From the NCBI RefSeq assembly GCF_029028005.1, contig NZ_JAOTPO010000003.1, positions 62,001-126,000 of the forward strand: a DNA stretch of 64,000 nt, read 5' to 3'. The DNA is from Alkalihalobacterium chitinilyticum. Lineage in GTDB: Bacteria; Bacillota; Bacilli; Bacillales; Bacillaceae_F. The notes below the pieces were generated by a model that was given only the letters and a program-made list of their open reading frames with translations, was not told where the DNA came from and did no database searches. Position numbers and translations under genes: made by a program. This document shows positions 17,771 through 25,999 of this stretch, in pieces (the stretch's first letter is position 1; every line of letters starts with the position of its first letter).

Positions 17771-19120
17771 TTAACTCCTTTCTAGTTGTGTCAAGCTCTG
17801 CTCTGTCAACATTAATGTTTTCGCAAGGCGCTCCACAAGCACGTCAATCTCTTTTGCTGTAATGGTTAATGGAGGCGCAATTAATATTCCATTATTATCT
17901 AAGCCGTTATGACCAGAAGCAGCAGGATATAACAGCAACCCTGATTCTAGTGCGTGATCAATGACTCGTTGACTGACATTCCAATGGCGTGGAAATGACT
18001 TCTTCCGACGGGTATTTCCCACGATTTCAACCCCAATAAGCAACCCTTTTCCACGAATATCGCCGATGAACGGAAAACGTTTAGCTAACGGCGATAACTT
18101 TTTCATTAGTAATTCACCCTTAGCTTCAACCTCATTTATCACTTTATTTTTTAATGTATAGCGAATAACAGCTAATGCTGTTGCACACGATTGGGGATTG
18201 GCACTAAATGTATGGCCGCTCATAATTACTTTTGTACCCTCTTCAATCGGTTTCATCACATCATCTGAAATAAGAGTTGCTGCAATCGGTGCGTACCCGC
18301 CACTTAACCCTTTTCCAATGGCCATAATATCAGGTGTTACGCCCCAATGCTCGATAGCAAACATCTTTCCTGTTCTCCCCATGCCTGTCATGACCTCGTC
18401 TGCGATAAATAAAATGTTATTACGCTGGCATATTTCTTTTATTTTCTGATAGTATCCGTCGGGTGGCGATATGGCTCCACCTGCAGCTCCAATCACCGGT
18501 TCTGCCACAAACGCTGCGATGTACTTGGCACCTATTCTCTCGATGATATCTTCTAATTCTTCAGCACATTGTAAATGACATTTTGGGTAAGTAGAGTGGA
18601 ATGGGCAGCGATAACAGTAAGGAGGTGATAAGGAAGGATAGTTTTCGAGTAGTGGTTCGAATCGCTCGCGCCGTGCAATAAAACCAGATAATGATAGAGC
18701 ACCGATTGTTATCCCATGGTAGCTTAACCGCCTTGAAATAAATACTTGCTTTTCTGGTCTCTGTTGTTCTTGCCAATGTTGAAGTGCGACTTTCATGGCT
18801 GTTTCGATGGCTTCTGTACCGCTATTGACGAAAAAAGACCAATTGAGTGCACCTGGGGCTAATTCACTTAATTGCTTCGCTAGTCGTTCGGCTGGTTCGT
18901 TCGTAAACTGTGAACGGTACACAAAAGAGACTTTTTTACTCTGGTCATGCATCGCTTCAATAATTTCATGAACACCATGGCCAATATTAGCTGTCACAGC
19001 TCCAGAAGAACCATCCAGATATTCATTTCCATTTTTGTCATATAAAAAAACCCCTTTACCGTAATGAATAATGGGATAATTTTTAGTAAGGAACGGTTGA
19101 ATTAAATATCGTCTCCCCAT
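17771..19120 (-). CDS. yodT: Class III aminotransferase, YodT-like
   Basis: 449-residue PLP aminotransferase of the omega-amino/acetylornithine group. GSSGAVTANIGHG is near residue 37, the PLP lysine is in IMAIGKGLSGGYAPI (about 270) and the Asp anchor in FIADEVMTGMGRTG. It is first in the operon with yodS, yodR, yodQ and ablB and should transaminate the acetylated beta-lysine or its product. The ATG at 19120 has a strong ATAGGAGGAAA site. I could not define its promoter; a TTGGCAC box at about 19282 has the wrong spacing for sigma-54. Confidence 0.9.
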   Translation of the reverse strand: MGRRYLIQPFLTKNYPIIHYGKGVFLYDKNGNEYLDGSSGAVTANIGHGVHEIIEAMHDQSKKVSFVYRSQFTNEPAERLAKQLSELAPGALNWSFFVNSGTEAIETAMKVALQHWQEQQRPEKQVFISRRLSYHGITIGALSLSGFIARRERFEPLLENYPSLSPPYCYRCPFHSTYPKCHLQCAEELEDIIERIGAKYIAAFVAEPVIGAAGGAISPPDGYYQKIKEICQRNNILFIADEVMTGMGRTGKMFAIEHWGVTPDIMAIGKGLSGGYAPIAATLISDDVMKPIEEGTKVIMSGHTFSANPQSCATALAVIRYTLKNKVINEVEAKGELLMKKLSPLAKRFPFIGDIRGKGLLIGVEIVGNTRRKKSFPRHWNVSQRVIDHALESGLLLYPAASGHNGLDNNGILIAPPLTITAKEIDVLVERLAKTLMLTEQSLTQLERS

Positions 19121-19227
19121 CGTTTTCCTCCTATATGACTGTGAACTGCAGTCGGAAATGCTTTGAAAATATGTTCGTTCTATTCCTACAGTTTATTCAC
19201 GATTAGTACTGTCAATGCCATTGAAAA

Positions 19228-19305
19228 AAGAGTTGCTCCCATACCGCTTGCTCCTCTCGTTTACTGCTTTTGAGGGTGCCAACAATACTAAAGAGTCAAC
19301 TCTTA
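19228..19305 (-). terminator. Long hairpin with a ~52-nt repeat unit in its loop
   Basis: AAGAGTTG and CAACTCTT (19228-19235 and 19298-19305) pair across a 62-nt loop and are followed on the minus strand by more T. It is placed to end the 68-residue gene. The loop (19231-19275) is a diverged copy of the repeat seen at 1305-1475, sharing ACCGCT and GTTTACTGCTTT. Confidence 0.5.
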
Positions 19306-19312
19306 GAACTTT

Positions 19313-19519
19313 TTACTTATATCCTTTACCTTTTGTCAGAATACACGGTACTCCTTTACCCATTGCTCCTGGCTGTGACATTTTTTCCATATAGGCAATG
19401 CCTCGATTACACTTCGTTTTACAAGCGAAACATACATCAGAAGTAACCACTTTCATATTAAATGCATGTTTGTTCACTTGTGGTAGCAGTACTTTCTTGT
19501 TTGACGATTTTTTTGCCAT
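19313..19519 (-). CDS. Small cysteine-containing basic protein, 68 residues
   Basis: The protein starts MAKKSSNKKVLLPQVNKHAF and holds four cysteines, three of them in CFACKTKC and one near the end, a pattern that could bind zinc or a metal cluster. The ATG at 19519 follows AAGGGGAAA; upstream in-frame starts lack a site. I recognise no named family. It is a single gene ahead of the yodT operon on the same strand. Confidence 0.6.
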   Translation of the reverse strand: MAKKSSNKKVLLPQVNKHAFNMKVVTSDVCFACKTKCNRGIAYMEKMSQPGAMGKGVPCILTKGKGYK

Positions 19520-19677
19520 AACCATTTCCCCTTGCTTAAAAAGTATAGTAAATACTATGTCAATTAAGGGGTTTTGGTTCATTGCCTATATCGAGAACAA
19601 AAATTCGGATTAAGTATAAATTTACATTTTTTTTTTAATAATAAACTTAATACTTCTATGATAGGAGAACCAAGCAT

Positions 19678-20166
19678 GTGATATATGTTCCTATTTTTCT
19701 AAAAACTCTACTCATGTTTTCTGTCGGAATTACAGCTTTTCGATTGATGGGAAGTCAAGCGGTTGGGGAAATGACGGATTTCGATTTAGTTGTTGTAATT
19801 GCAATCGGTGCATTGATGGGCGCCCCACTCGTTGATCCTTCCATCCACCCATTAACCTCCATTATTGCTATTAGTGGGTTTGTAGTAGCACAAATCGTTT
19901 TTAGTTTTCTATCTTTAAAATCGGATCGGTTTGAGGTATTAATTATGGGACGTCCAATCCAAATTATCCGTAACGGAAAAGTATTAATGAGTGGTTTAAA
20001 AAAAGCTAGAATGACAACCAAAAACTTAGACCAGGAATTAAGGATTAAAGGAATTGAAACGGCAGAAAAAGTAAAAGACGGATTTTTAGAGCCCAATGGA
20101 AAAGTAAGCTTGCTTCTAGCTAAAAAATCTACAGAAATAAACATTGATAAAAAAGAGACCCCTTAA
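19678..20166 (+). CDS. Short DUF421 (YetF-like) membrane protein
   Basis: 162-residue membrane protein of the DUF421 family, with two or three N-terminal helices (about residues 4-80) and the typical RPIQIIRNGKVLMSGLKKARMT stretch. Usual family members are 210-240 residues, so the C-terminal part is short here. The start is a GTG at 19678 placed after AGGAGAAC. The longer relative at 52744 is in the same window. Function unknown; some relatives are linked to spore membranes. Confidence 0.75.
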   Translation: MIYVPIFLKTLLMFSVGITAFRLMGSQAVGEMTDFDLVVVIAIGALMGAPLVDPSIHPLTSIIAISGFVVAQIVFSFLSLKSDRFEVLIMGRPIQIIRNGKVLMSGLKKARMTTKNLDQELRIKGIETAEKVKDGFLEPNGKVSLLLAKKSTEINIDKKETP

Positions 20167-20253
20167 TAAAGAGGAGCCTCTTGAGAAAAAGAAAGCTATT
20201 TATCTGCAACCGAAATCCTTCATTTATTTTTCATTGTTTTCCGCTAGGCTGAC

Positions 20254-21159
20254 CTATAAAATAAGCTGATCAATTTGTTGAACGAGTTTGACGATTTCAG
20301 GTTTACTTACTTGTGCACTCGCTCCAACTTTTGCGCCTTTATGGAACAAATCATCCGTAATCAGAGAAGAGAATATAACTACTGGCAGACCCGCCAGCCT
20401 TGAATTATTTTTTACTCTTAGTGTGAGGTGATGACCATCCATTTGAGGCATTTCTAAGTCAGTAATTAACAAGTTGACTTCTTCCAATGGGTCATAATCT
20501 GGATCACACGCTAAACCTTCAAGGTATTCCCATGCGACTTGCCCATTTTCAAAAAAAAGTACATTATCATAACCCGCTTCAGCTAACGTATCACTTAATA
20601 ATTTTCGGAGAATAGCCGAATCTTCAGCGGCTACAATTTTTTTCGCAGACCGCTGTCTAGGTCCGAGAACCTTTAGACTTTCTACGTTAACACCAGCTTC
20701 TGGACTAATATCAACGACGATTTTTTCAAAGTCAAGTAATAAAGCCATTCCTTCTTCCATTTTCACGATCCCAATGGTTTGAGCTTGCTCTCCTTGAGAA
20801 AGTTGACTTGGCTTTTCAATTTGCTGCCAAGATATGCGATGGATTCTTGAAACGCTATGAACGTGAAAAGCCACTTTGACTTGATTTAATTCTGAAATAA
20901 TAAATTTATCCTGTTCTGGATTTTCAGAAGAAGGAAAATTTAATACTTTTGATAAATTAACGACTGGAATAACCTCTTGTCGTAAACGAATGACTCCTTC
21001 AACATACGTATGTGCATTCGGTGTTTCAGTAATAGGCAACGGGTTAATAATTTCTCGCACTTTTAACACATTAATTCCAAATAAACCTGTACCTACATTA
21101 AACATCACTATTTCTAGTTCATTCGTTCCTGTTTCTAGTAATATTTTATCATTAACCAT
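20254..21159 (-). CDS. cheV: Chemotaxis coupling protein CheV
   Basis: 301-residue protein with an N-terminal CheW-like domain (about 15-155) and a C-terminal receiver domain (about 172-300). The receiver shows the acidic pocket AAEDSA, the phospho-acceptor Asp in LLITDLEMPQMDG and the lysine in VSKPE. It links chemoreceptors to CheA and tunes adaptation when phosphorylated. It is monocistronic, as in B. subtilis. Confidence 0.95.
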   Translation of the reverse strand: MVNDKILLETGTNELEIVMFNVGTGLFGINVLKVREIINPLPITETPNAHTYVEGVIRLRQEVIPVVNLSKVLNFPSSENPEQDKFIISELNQVKVAFHVHSVSRIHRISWQQIEKPSQLSQGEQAQTIGIVKMEEGMALLLDFEKIVVDISPEAGVNVESLKVLGPRQRSAKKIVAAEDSAILRKLLSDTLAEAGYDNVLFFENGQVAWEYLEGLACDPDYDPLEEVNLLITDLEMPQMDGHHLTLRVKNNSRLAGLPVVIFSSLITDDLFHKGAKVGASAQVSKPEIVKLVQQIDQLIL

Positions 21160-21234
21160 GGAAGTCCTCCCGTTTGAACCACTTCTTTATAACCATATAA
21201 TAAGTGAAATCATAGTCTAGTACAACAATAATAT

Positions 21235-22857
21235 TTATTCTGGGGCATTTTCTACTTCAAAGTCGGTTACTTCCATTACTTCTTTATCTTCTAGATGATA
21301 CATCGTGCGCCATAAGTGAAAAGCGACTCGATCCACCCAATGAATAGAGTGAACTTTTTCAATCGCGACACTTACATCAAGTTGGCTTTTAGCCGTTGTT
21401 TTAATGATTGTTTTTCGGTCTTCTTTTCGAATTTCTGCTATTTCCTTTGAATTTGTCTCAACGAGAGCGACAAGATGTTCAAGCTGTTTATTTTCAATGC
21501 TTCCACTAACTTGTTCGAATACTTTGGCTAACTTCATTAATAAGGTTAGAATATTTTGATCACGTTTTAATTTTTCAATTGACTCAATCTCTTTTAATGC
21601 TTTAATTAAACGATCAATATGATCGATGGCATGTATCATAGAAACATGGCTGCTGTACTCTCGATCTGAATGACTGACAGACTCTGAATTTACTTTAGTT
21701 AAAAAGCTACGAATTTCCACTAATGCATTTTCAGCATCCTCAAGCTTTTTCTTTAGATAAGCCAGTGGCTTTTCACCTTTAAACACCGAAACAAAGGATG
21801 TAGAGATTAACCCCATAATTTTTAATAACGTTCTTCTAACTGCCTCAATTGCTACAGGACCAACTGTTGCTACACTGTGATCTAAATGCTTCGTTAAGTG
21901 CTCATCTTTTTCAGGGACAATTTTAATGACTAATTTAATAAATAATGGCATAAATGGTACAATCAATAATACGCCAATGACATTAAATAAGGTGTGAAAA
22001 ATGGCAAGTGACACACTTTGATCGGTTATTTGCAGTAAATCACTGATATAAAACACAGCGGAAATAAATAAAGGTAATGCAAGTAAAGCAAGTAAACCTG
22101 TCAATAGGTTAAATAAAATATGGGCAACCGCAGTTCGTTTTGCCGGAATCGAACTGCCAACCGCAGCTATCATCGCTTTTACGGTCGTACCTACATTTTG
22201 CCCAATGACTAACACAGCAGCTTGATCGAAAGTAATAGCACCAGCGTAAAGGGCAGTTAACGTTGTAACAACCGCCGCACTTGAAGATTGCATAATAACC
22301 GTCATTGCAATCCCAATTACAATGAGTAAAAGCATGTGCAGCAATGTATCGCCTGAAATGGCACCAAGGTTGAACATATCTCCGATACCTGACATTCCTT
22401 GCTGTAAGATATCAATTCCTAAAAATAACAGACCAAAACCAGCGAGAGCCATTCCGTGGGGTGTTAGTTTTCCTTTTGAGAAAAGCTTTAAAAACACACC
22501 AATTCCGATTAAAGGCAATGCAAGTGTAGACATATTCACTTTAAATCCAATTACTGAAACGAGCCATCCCGTACTTGTACTACCAACATTAGCACCGATA
22601 ATTACACCGACAGACTGTGTAAATGTTAGTAACCCTGCACTAACAAAGCCTATCGTCATGAATGTTGTTGCACTTGAAGATTGGATTAACGCTGTTATTG
22701 TCGCTCCGGACAAAATAGATGAAATCGTTCCACCCGTGAACTTACTTAATAGTTGCTTTAAAGCATCTCCAGCTAACGCTTTTAAACCATCTGTCATTAA
22801 GGTCATTCCAAGCAGAAATAACCCGACTCCCCCTAAAACAATTGTAAAAGTCCCCAT
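21235..22857 (-). CDS. Na/Pi-cotransporter family protein with PhoU-like tail
   Basis: 540-residue membrane protein. Two repeats of the Na/Pi-cotransporter II core carry the QSSSA signature twice (ALIQSSSATT near residue 60 and IMQSSSAAVV near 192). After about residue 330 a cytosolic helical PhoU-like domain follows. It should bring in phosphate or regulate a related anion. I chose the ATG at 22857, with AGGTG 6 nt upstream; a GTG at 22866 overlaps the site. It is a single gene. Confidence 0.88.
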   Translation of the reverse strand: MGTFTIVLGGVGLFLLGMTLMTDGLKALAGDALKQLLSKFTGGTISSILSGATITALIQSSSATTFMTIGFVSAGLLTFTQSVGVIIGANVGSTSTGWLVSVIGFKVNMSTLALPLIGIGVFLKLFSKGKLTPHGMALAGFGLLFLGIDILQQGMSGIGDMFNLGAISGDTLLHMLLLIVIGIAMTVIMQSSSAAVVTTLTALYAGAITFDQAAVLVIGQNVGTTVKAMIAAVGSSIPAKRTAVAHILFNLLTGLLALLALPLFISAVFYISDLLQITDQSVSLAIFHTLFNVIGVLLIVPFMPLFIKLVIKIVPEKDEHLTKHLDHSVATVGPVAIEAVRRTLLKIMGLISTSFVSVFKGEKPLAYLKKKLEDAENALVEIRSFLTKVNSESVSHSDREYSSHVSMIHAIDHIDRLIKALKEIESIEKLKRDQNILTLLMKLAKVFEQVSGSIENKQLEHLVALVETNSKEIAEIRKEDRKTIIKTTAKSQLDVSVAIEKVHSIHWVDRVAFHLWRTMYHLEDKEVMEVTDFEVENAPE

Positions 22858-22984
22858 GTTTCGCACCTATCTTTCTTCTATACAAGTATCTTTTATTAAG
22901 GTTTATTTTCATTTTAATGATTGTAGAGCATCAATTTATTCCTGTCTCTATTCTAACGCAGTTCTTCCAACCTCAAAAGAGTTT

Positions 22985-23190
22985 CTTGTATGGTTTGAAA
23001 ATGGTAAGAGGAAAAATTTGGATAGCTGAGCGCCTAAAGGCCTGGATTGGAGAGGAATTGAGGAAAAATCTAGGAGAACCCGCTAACCAATAATCCTGAA
23101 TAGTGCACTCTTAGGAAAATCTAGAACAACCTTCCAACCAATAGCCCTGATGACCGCACCATCAACTTAAATCACAATATCCTTAACAAA
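22985..23190. repeat. ~52-nt imperfect tandem repeat, about four units
   Basis: Units on the + strand each end in GAGGAAAAA or AGGAAAA and begin with TTTGGA or TCTAGGA/TCTAGAAC, with a period of about 50-52 nt. One unit (about 23070-23121) shares AGGAGAA, CTAAC, AATA and AGGAAAA in order with the reverse complement of the repeat at 1305-1475. No reading frame of interest is present between 22870 and 23259. Confidence 0.6.
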
Positions 23191-23200
23191 AAAAGCCAAT

Positions 23201-23243
23201 AAAAAAGGAAACGCCTGGATCATTTAAAAGACCCTGGCGTTCC
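23201..23243 (-). terminator. Terminator of the HesB-like selenoprotein gene
   Basis: On the minus strand GGAACGCCAGGGTC pairs with GATCCAGGCGTTTCC around 8 nt, followed by six T. It lies 17 nt past the TAG stop. Confidence 0.85.
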
Positions 23244-23259
23244 TCCTATTGACTGCGTA

Positions 23260-23544
23260 CTAACAACAATCACTGTTTCCTATAATGGTTAAAGCTTCTT
23301 TTCCAAACTCATTCATTACACAATCTAACGTAATATTCTCGACAAAAGGAATAACGTGATCCTCAATCGCTACTGTTAAACCATTAATTGTTTCAATCTT
23401 ATCGCTATCTTCTGGCTCATCCAGAGCCAGTCCTAATTTTGGACCCCCTCAACCCATGCCTGCAAATACGACACGGATTGATGAAGAATTGTTCTCTTCC
23501 ATTGCTGCTAGGATTAGTGCTTTGGCTTTATCTGTAATAAACAT
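23260..23544 (-). CDS. HesB-like selenoprotein (UGA at codon 32)
   Basis: 94-residue HesB/IscA-fold protein. An in-frame TGA (23449-23451) falls in GMG-U-GGPKLGLALDEP, the exact spot where known HesB-like selenoproteins carry selenocysteine. The frame continues to a normal TAG and ends in DCC, giving U32, Cys near residue 74 and a terminal Cys pair as possible metal ligands. The ATG at 23544 has AAGAGGTG upstream. A 7-bp hairpin starts 18 nt after the UGA and could be the SECIS element. selA, selB and selD in the same window make read-through credible. Simple gene calling would report no gene here. The biochemical role is not established; Fe-S or redox work is an inference from the fold. Confidence 0.88.
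23412..23430 (-). promoter_or_regulatory. SECIS hairpin of the HesB-like selenoprotein
   Basis: In the mRNA CUGGCUC and GAGCCAG form a perfect 7-bp stem with the loop UGGAU, beginning 18 nt after the UGA. This distance fits bacterial SECIS elements, which SelB reads. The same loop recurs in the gene at 25611. Confidence 0.75.
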
Positions 23545-23599
23545 GTTCTTCACCTCTTTCCTTTCTTAAAGTATATAAGCAATAGTAACTTTTGCCAAG

Positions 23600-24529
23600 C
23601 TATGTTATACGATTTATATACCTTTCAAAATTGCCATATGCAAACCGTTTAACATCATCTTCTGAAAAATGTTTAAGCAACTCTTCGATAAAATCAGGAT
23701 ATTTACTTGCGTTCTCTAGACCTTTAACGAAGACAGAAATACCGTCAAAATCAGATCCAAATAAAATATGGTCCTTTACTCCAAGCGAACACAAATGATC
23801 AATATGCCGGATGCAGTCCGTCATCGTTGCGTGATCCGTCCCAGTTAAAAAGATCGGGTGCCAAACGAGACCTACCCAACCATCCTTTTTTACTAATTCT
23901 AAGATTTGTTCATCTTTCAAATTTCGTCGGTGATCACAGAGGGCACGAGCATTACAATGAGTCGCAACTGGATAATCTGCTAATTCCATGACATCCCAAA
24001 AACCCTTTTCACTAAGATGAGCGACATCGGTCCATACTTTATGTTCGTTATTCAACTGAACAAGCTCTTTTCCTAATAAAGTAAGACCAGCTCCACGCGG
24101 CTCCCCAACCCCATCAGCACATAAATTTGCTTGGTTCCAAGTCAGGCCAACAGACTTGACCCCAAGCTGATAAAAGATGTTTAACTTCGTCAGGTTATCC
24201 CCGATACAGTCAACCCCTTCGAGTGTGAGGACAGCTCCAATCTCTCCATCATTTAATTGAGCAATATCCTTCCAATCCTTAATATGCTTCACCTGATCAT
24301 GCTTATTAATGACTTCTGTCTGAAATAATTCAATTTGTTTTAAAATGGATTGATACTTTTCTTCAATCGTTAGGTCTGGCTCAGCGAATAATGCAAAACA
24401 TTGAACTTTCACTCCGCCTTTCATTAGTCTTTCGTAATTGGCATCAATCTCACTTGAATTCGTAAAATTACGCTCTTCTTTTTCCCAAAGTTTTAGCAGC
24501 GCATCACAATGGGCATCAAATATCTTCAT
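23600..24529 (-). CDS. Membrane-dipeptidase family peptidase (M19)
   Basis: 309-residue zinc dipeptidase of family M19, the family of renal dipeptidase. It begins with the metal motif DAHCDALL, then shows LTLEGVDCIGD with the bridging glutamate, WTDVAHLSEKGFWDV, THCNARALCDHRRN and GSDFDG, which are the conserved ligand and active-site regions. No signal peptide, so it is cytosolic. It starts 55 nt upstream-side of the HesB-like selenoprotein gene on the same strand and may share its transcript. Confidence 0.92.
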   Translation of the reverse strand: MKIFDAHCDALLKLWEKEERNFTNSSEIDANYERLMKGGVKVQCFALFAEPDLTIEEKYQSILKQIELFQTEVINKHDQVKHIKDWKDIAQLNDGEIGAVLTLEGVDCIGDNLTKLNIFYQLGVKSVGLTWNQANLCADGVGEPRGAGLTLLGKELVQLNNEHKVWTDVAHLSEKGFWDVMELADYPVATHCNARALCDHRRNLKDEQILELVKKDGWVGLVWHPIFLTGTDHATMTDCIRHIDHLCSLGVKDHILFGSDFDGISVFVKGLENASKYPDFIEELLKHFSEDDVKRFAYGNFERYINRIT

Positions 24530-24642
24530 ACGTTCTCCTCCTTTTTTTAATAGGTATATGTCCTTTAGGCGAATATCACTAACAGAAACAAACCTTCATT
24601 CATATAGTAAAGTAGATATAAGTATTAAATGGAGTGATCTGT

Positions 24643-25086
24643 ATGAGTGAGAAGAAAAAAGAACCACAATTACCTGATGTTATTAAGAAATCTTACAATG
24701 ATTTTTTAAAGTCCATTGACTCATTTTTTTACGATGCTTTTCAAAACATTCACAACAATGGTATGTTTCACTCACAAATCCCAGTTCAAACCTATGAAAC
24801 GGACTCAGCATTTATTATTGAAGCACAACTACCAGGTGTAAAAAAAGAACAAATTATCTTAGATGTCTATCAAAGTCATGTAAAGATTGGCGTCAAACAA
24901 GAAGAGTTCATGGAAGAAAAGAATGAAGTAGACAAATATGTTAAACAACAATTTTCTTCGCAAGTTAAAGAACGTGTCATCCCATTGCCATTTCCCGTGA
25001 CACAAAAAGATGTAAAAGCTAAGTATCAAAATGGATTATTAACAATAAAAGTTCCGAATCGACGTCATGTCATCGATATTGAATAA
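24643..25086 (+). CDS. Hsp20/alpha-crystallin family protein
   Basis: 147-residue small heat-shock type protein. The alpha-crystallin domain covers about residues 48-147: TDSAFIIEAQLPGVKKEQI, VIPLPFPV and the closing YQNGLLTIKVPN, which is the usual A-x-x-x-n-G-v-L motif. It may be an ATP-independent holdase; some Bacillus relatives are spore coat proteins (CotM type), and the next gene is YppG-like, so a sporulation role is possible. The ATG at 24643 follows GGAGTG; no canonical CIRCE element was seen. Confidence 0.88.
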   Translation: MSEKKKEPQLPDVIKKSYNDFLKSIDSFFYDAFQNIHNNGMFHSQIPVQTYETDSAFIIEAQLPGVKKEQIILDVYQSHVKIGVKQEEFMEEKNEVDKYVKQQFSSQVKERVIPLPFPVTQKDVKAKYQNGLLTIKVPNRRHVIDIE

Positions 25087-25110
25087 TGGTATGTAAGCGG
25101 AGGGGTTAAA

Positions 25111-25518
25111 ATGAATTTTTATAATGACTCATCTTTTGGTTTTCAAGGTTTTCCTTACCATCAACAGCAACCTAACTATGTTTCTAATCAATATCAAAAT
25201 TCTAATCCGTTCCATGGGGGACTCTACTCACCTGAAGTTTTTCCATATCCTAGCGCAAATTATAACTTACCTTTACAGCAAAACACGCAGCAACCAAATA
25301 TACAGCAAAGCTTCCCAGTTAATCAAGGGCCCAATCATTTCGGTCCACAAAATCCGTACCGGCCACAGGGGCCTGCCTTCTTTAATGCGTTTACGGGACC
25401 AGATGGAAAATTTGATATTTCGAAAACATTCCAAACTGTTGACCAAGTCGTCAAAACGGTAAATCAAATTTCACCACTTGTAAAGTCGGTGAGCTCATTC
25501 TTTACTCCAAAAGCATAA
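25111..25518 (+). CDS. yppG: YppG-like spore coat protein
   Basis: 135-residue low-complexity protein rich in Gln, Asn, Pro and Tyr (YHQQQPNYVSNQYQNSNPF and similar), ending in a conserved hydrophobic tail: FTGPDGKFDISKTFQTVDQ followed by VNQISPLVKSVSSFF. This layout matches B. subtilis YppG. It should be part of the spore coat or outer spore layers. The gene is 24 nt after the Hsp20 gene and has its own GGAGGGG site, so the two are probably co-transcribed. Confidence 0.75.
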   Translation: MNFYNDSSFGFQGFPYHQQQPNYVSNQYQNSNPFHGGLYSPEVFPYPSANYNLPLQQNTQQPNIQQSFPVNQGPNHFGPQNPYRPQGPAFFNAFTGPDGKFDISKTFQTVDQVVKTVNQISPLVKSVSSFFTPKA

Positions 25519-25525
25519 TTAGAAC

Positions 25526-25601
25526 GAAGCTAACTCAGTACATTCTTCGACATTAGACAAACGGCGGAATGGACTAAAACTTTTAAGACTGAGTTAGCTT
25601 C
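25526..25601. other. 76-nt nested hairpin between convergent genes
   Basis: GAAGCTAACTCAGT and ACTGAGTTAGCTTC are perfect 14-nt inverted arms enclosing 48 nt; inside, CATTC and GAATG can pair again. It lies 7 nt after yppG and 9 nt before the end of the convergent selenoprotein gene, so it may end both transcripts. There is no clean T-run. Confidence 0.6.
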
Positions 25602-25610
25602 AAGATTTTA

Positions 25611-25928
25611 TTACGATGTTTTCTTTTTTATTCGTAAACCATAGGCTAAAGTTTGGGAAGAATTAATAAGGCGGAAGCCTTGGTTTTCATAATAATCGAT
25701 TTTTAAATATTTCCCGACCTCTTCCAGCGCCTTTTGGTCAAGTAGGACGTGAACCTTGTCAAATGTAAATACTTCATCATCTACTGCTTGCTCATCCAGA
25801 GCAAGTTGAAACTCCAACATCGTACTTCATTCGTACGTATCAATCGCTAGTACGCGAAGATAGATATGCTCTAATTGGAATTCTAATTCTAAGCGCGCAA
25901 TGGCTGCATCTGTAACAATTACCTTCAT
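25611..25928 (-). CDS. IscA/HesB-like selenoprotein (UGA at codon 34)
   Basis: 105-residue protein read from ATG 25928, which has a very strong GAGGAGG site, through an in-frame TGA at 25827-25829 to the stop at 25611. It starts MKVIVTDAAIARL and reads DTYE-U-STMLEF, then LALDE, GFRLINSS and LAYGLRIKKK, a HesB/IscA-like fold. In cysteine relatives (YqkB type) DTEGCG occupies the U position, so Sec replaces Cys. A hairpin 21 nt after the UGA has the same loop as that of the HesB-like gene at 23260, with a compensatory pair. The protein holds no other cysteine. A plain pseudogene is the alternative, but the intact second half and strong start speak against it. Confidence 0.8.
25787..25805 (-). 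promoter_or_regulatory. SECIS hairpin of the IscA-like selenoprotein
   Basis: In the mRNA CUUGCUC and GAGCAAG make a perfect 7-bp stem around UGGAU, starting 21 nt after the UGA. Compared with the hairpin at 23412-23430 the third pair changed from G-C to U-A on both sides, keeping the stem. Confidence 0.72.
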
Positions 25929-25999
25929 TTATCTATGTCCTCCTCACTATTTAGTTTTCCTTACTAGTTTACTCCTCATCTTGATTGCAAAATCGTACA

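Noticed and set aside
19268..19285. Second sigma-54 promoter before yodT
   Set aside because: TTGGCAC is present but GG and GC are 11 nt apart instead of 10, and the box lies inside a long hairpin with a repeat unit.
20168..20190. AAGAGGAGCCTCTT as terminator after the short DUF421 gene
   Set aside because: The loop would have only 2 nt and no T-run follows on the + strand.
23449..23451. In-frame TGA read as a nonsense mutation (pseudogene)
   Set aside because: The frame after it is intact, matches the HesB-like selenoprotein motif, a hairpin follows, and selA, selB and selD are present. The same reasoning applies to 25827, 60135 and 60343.
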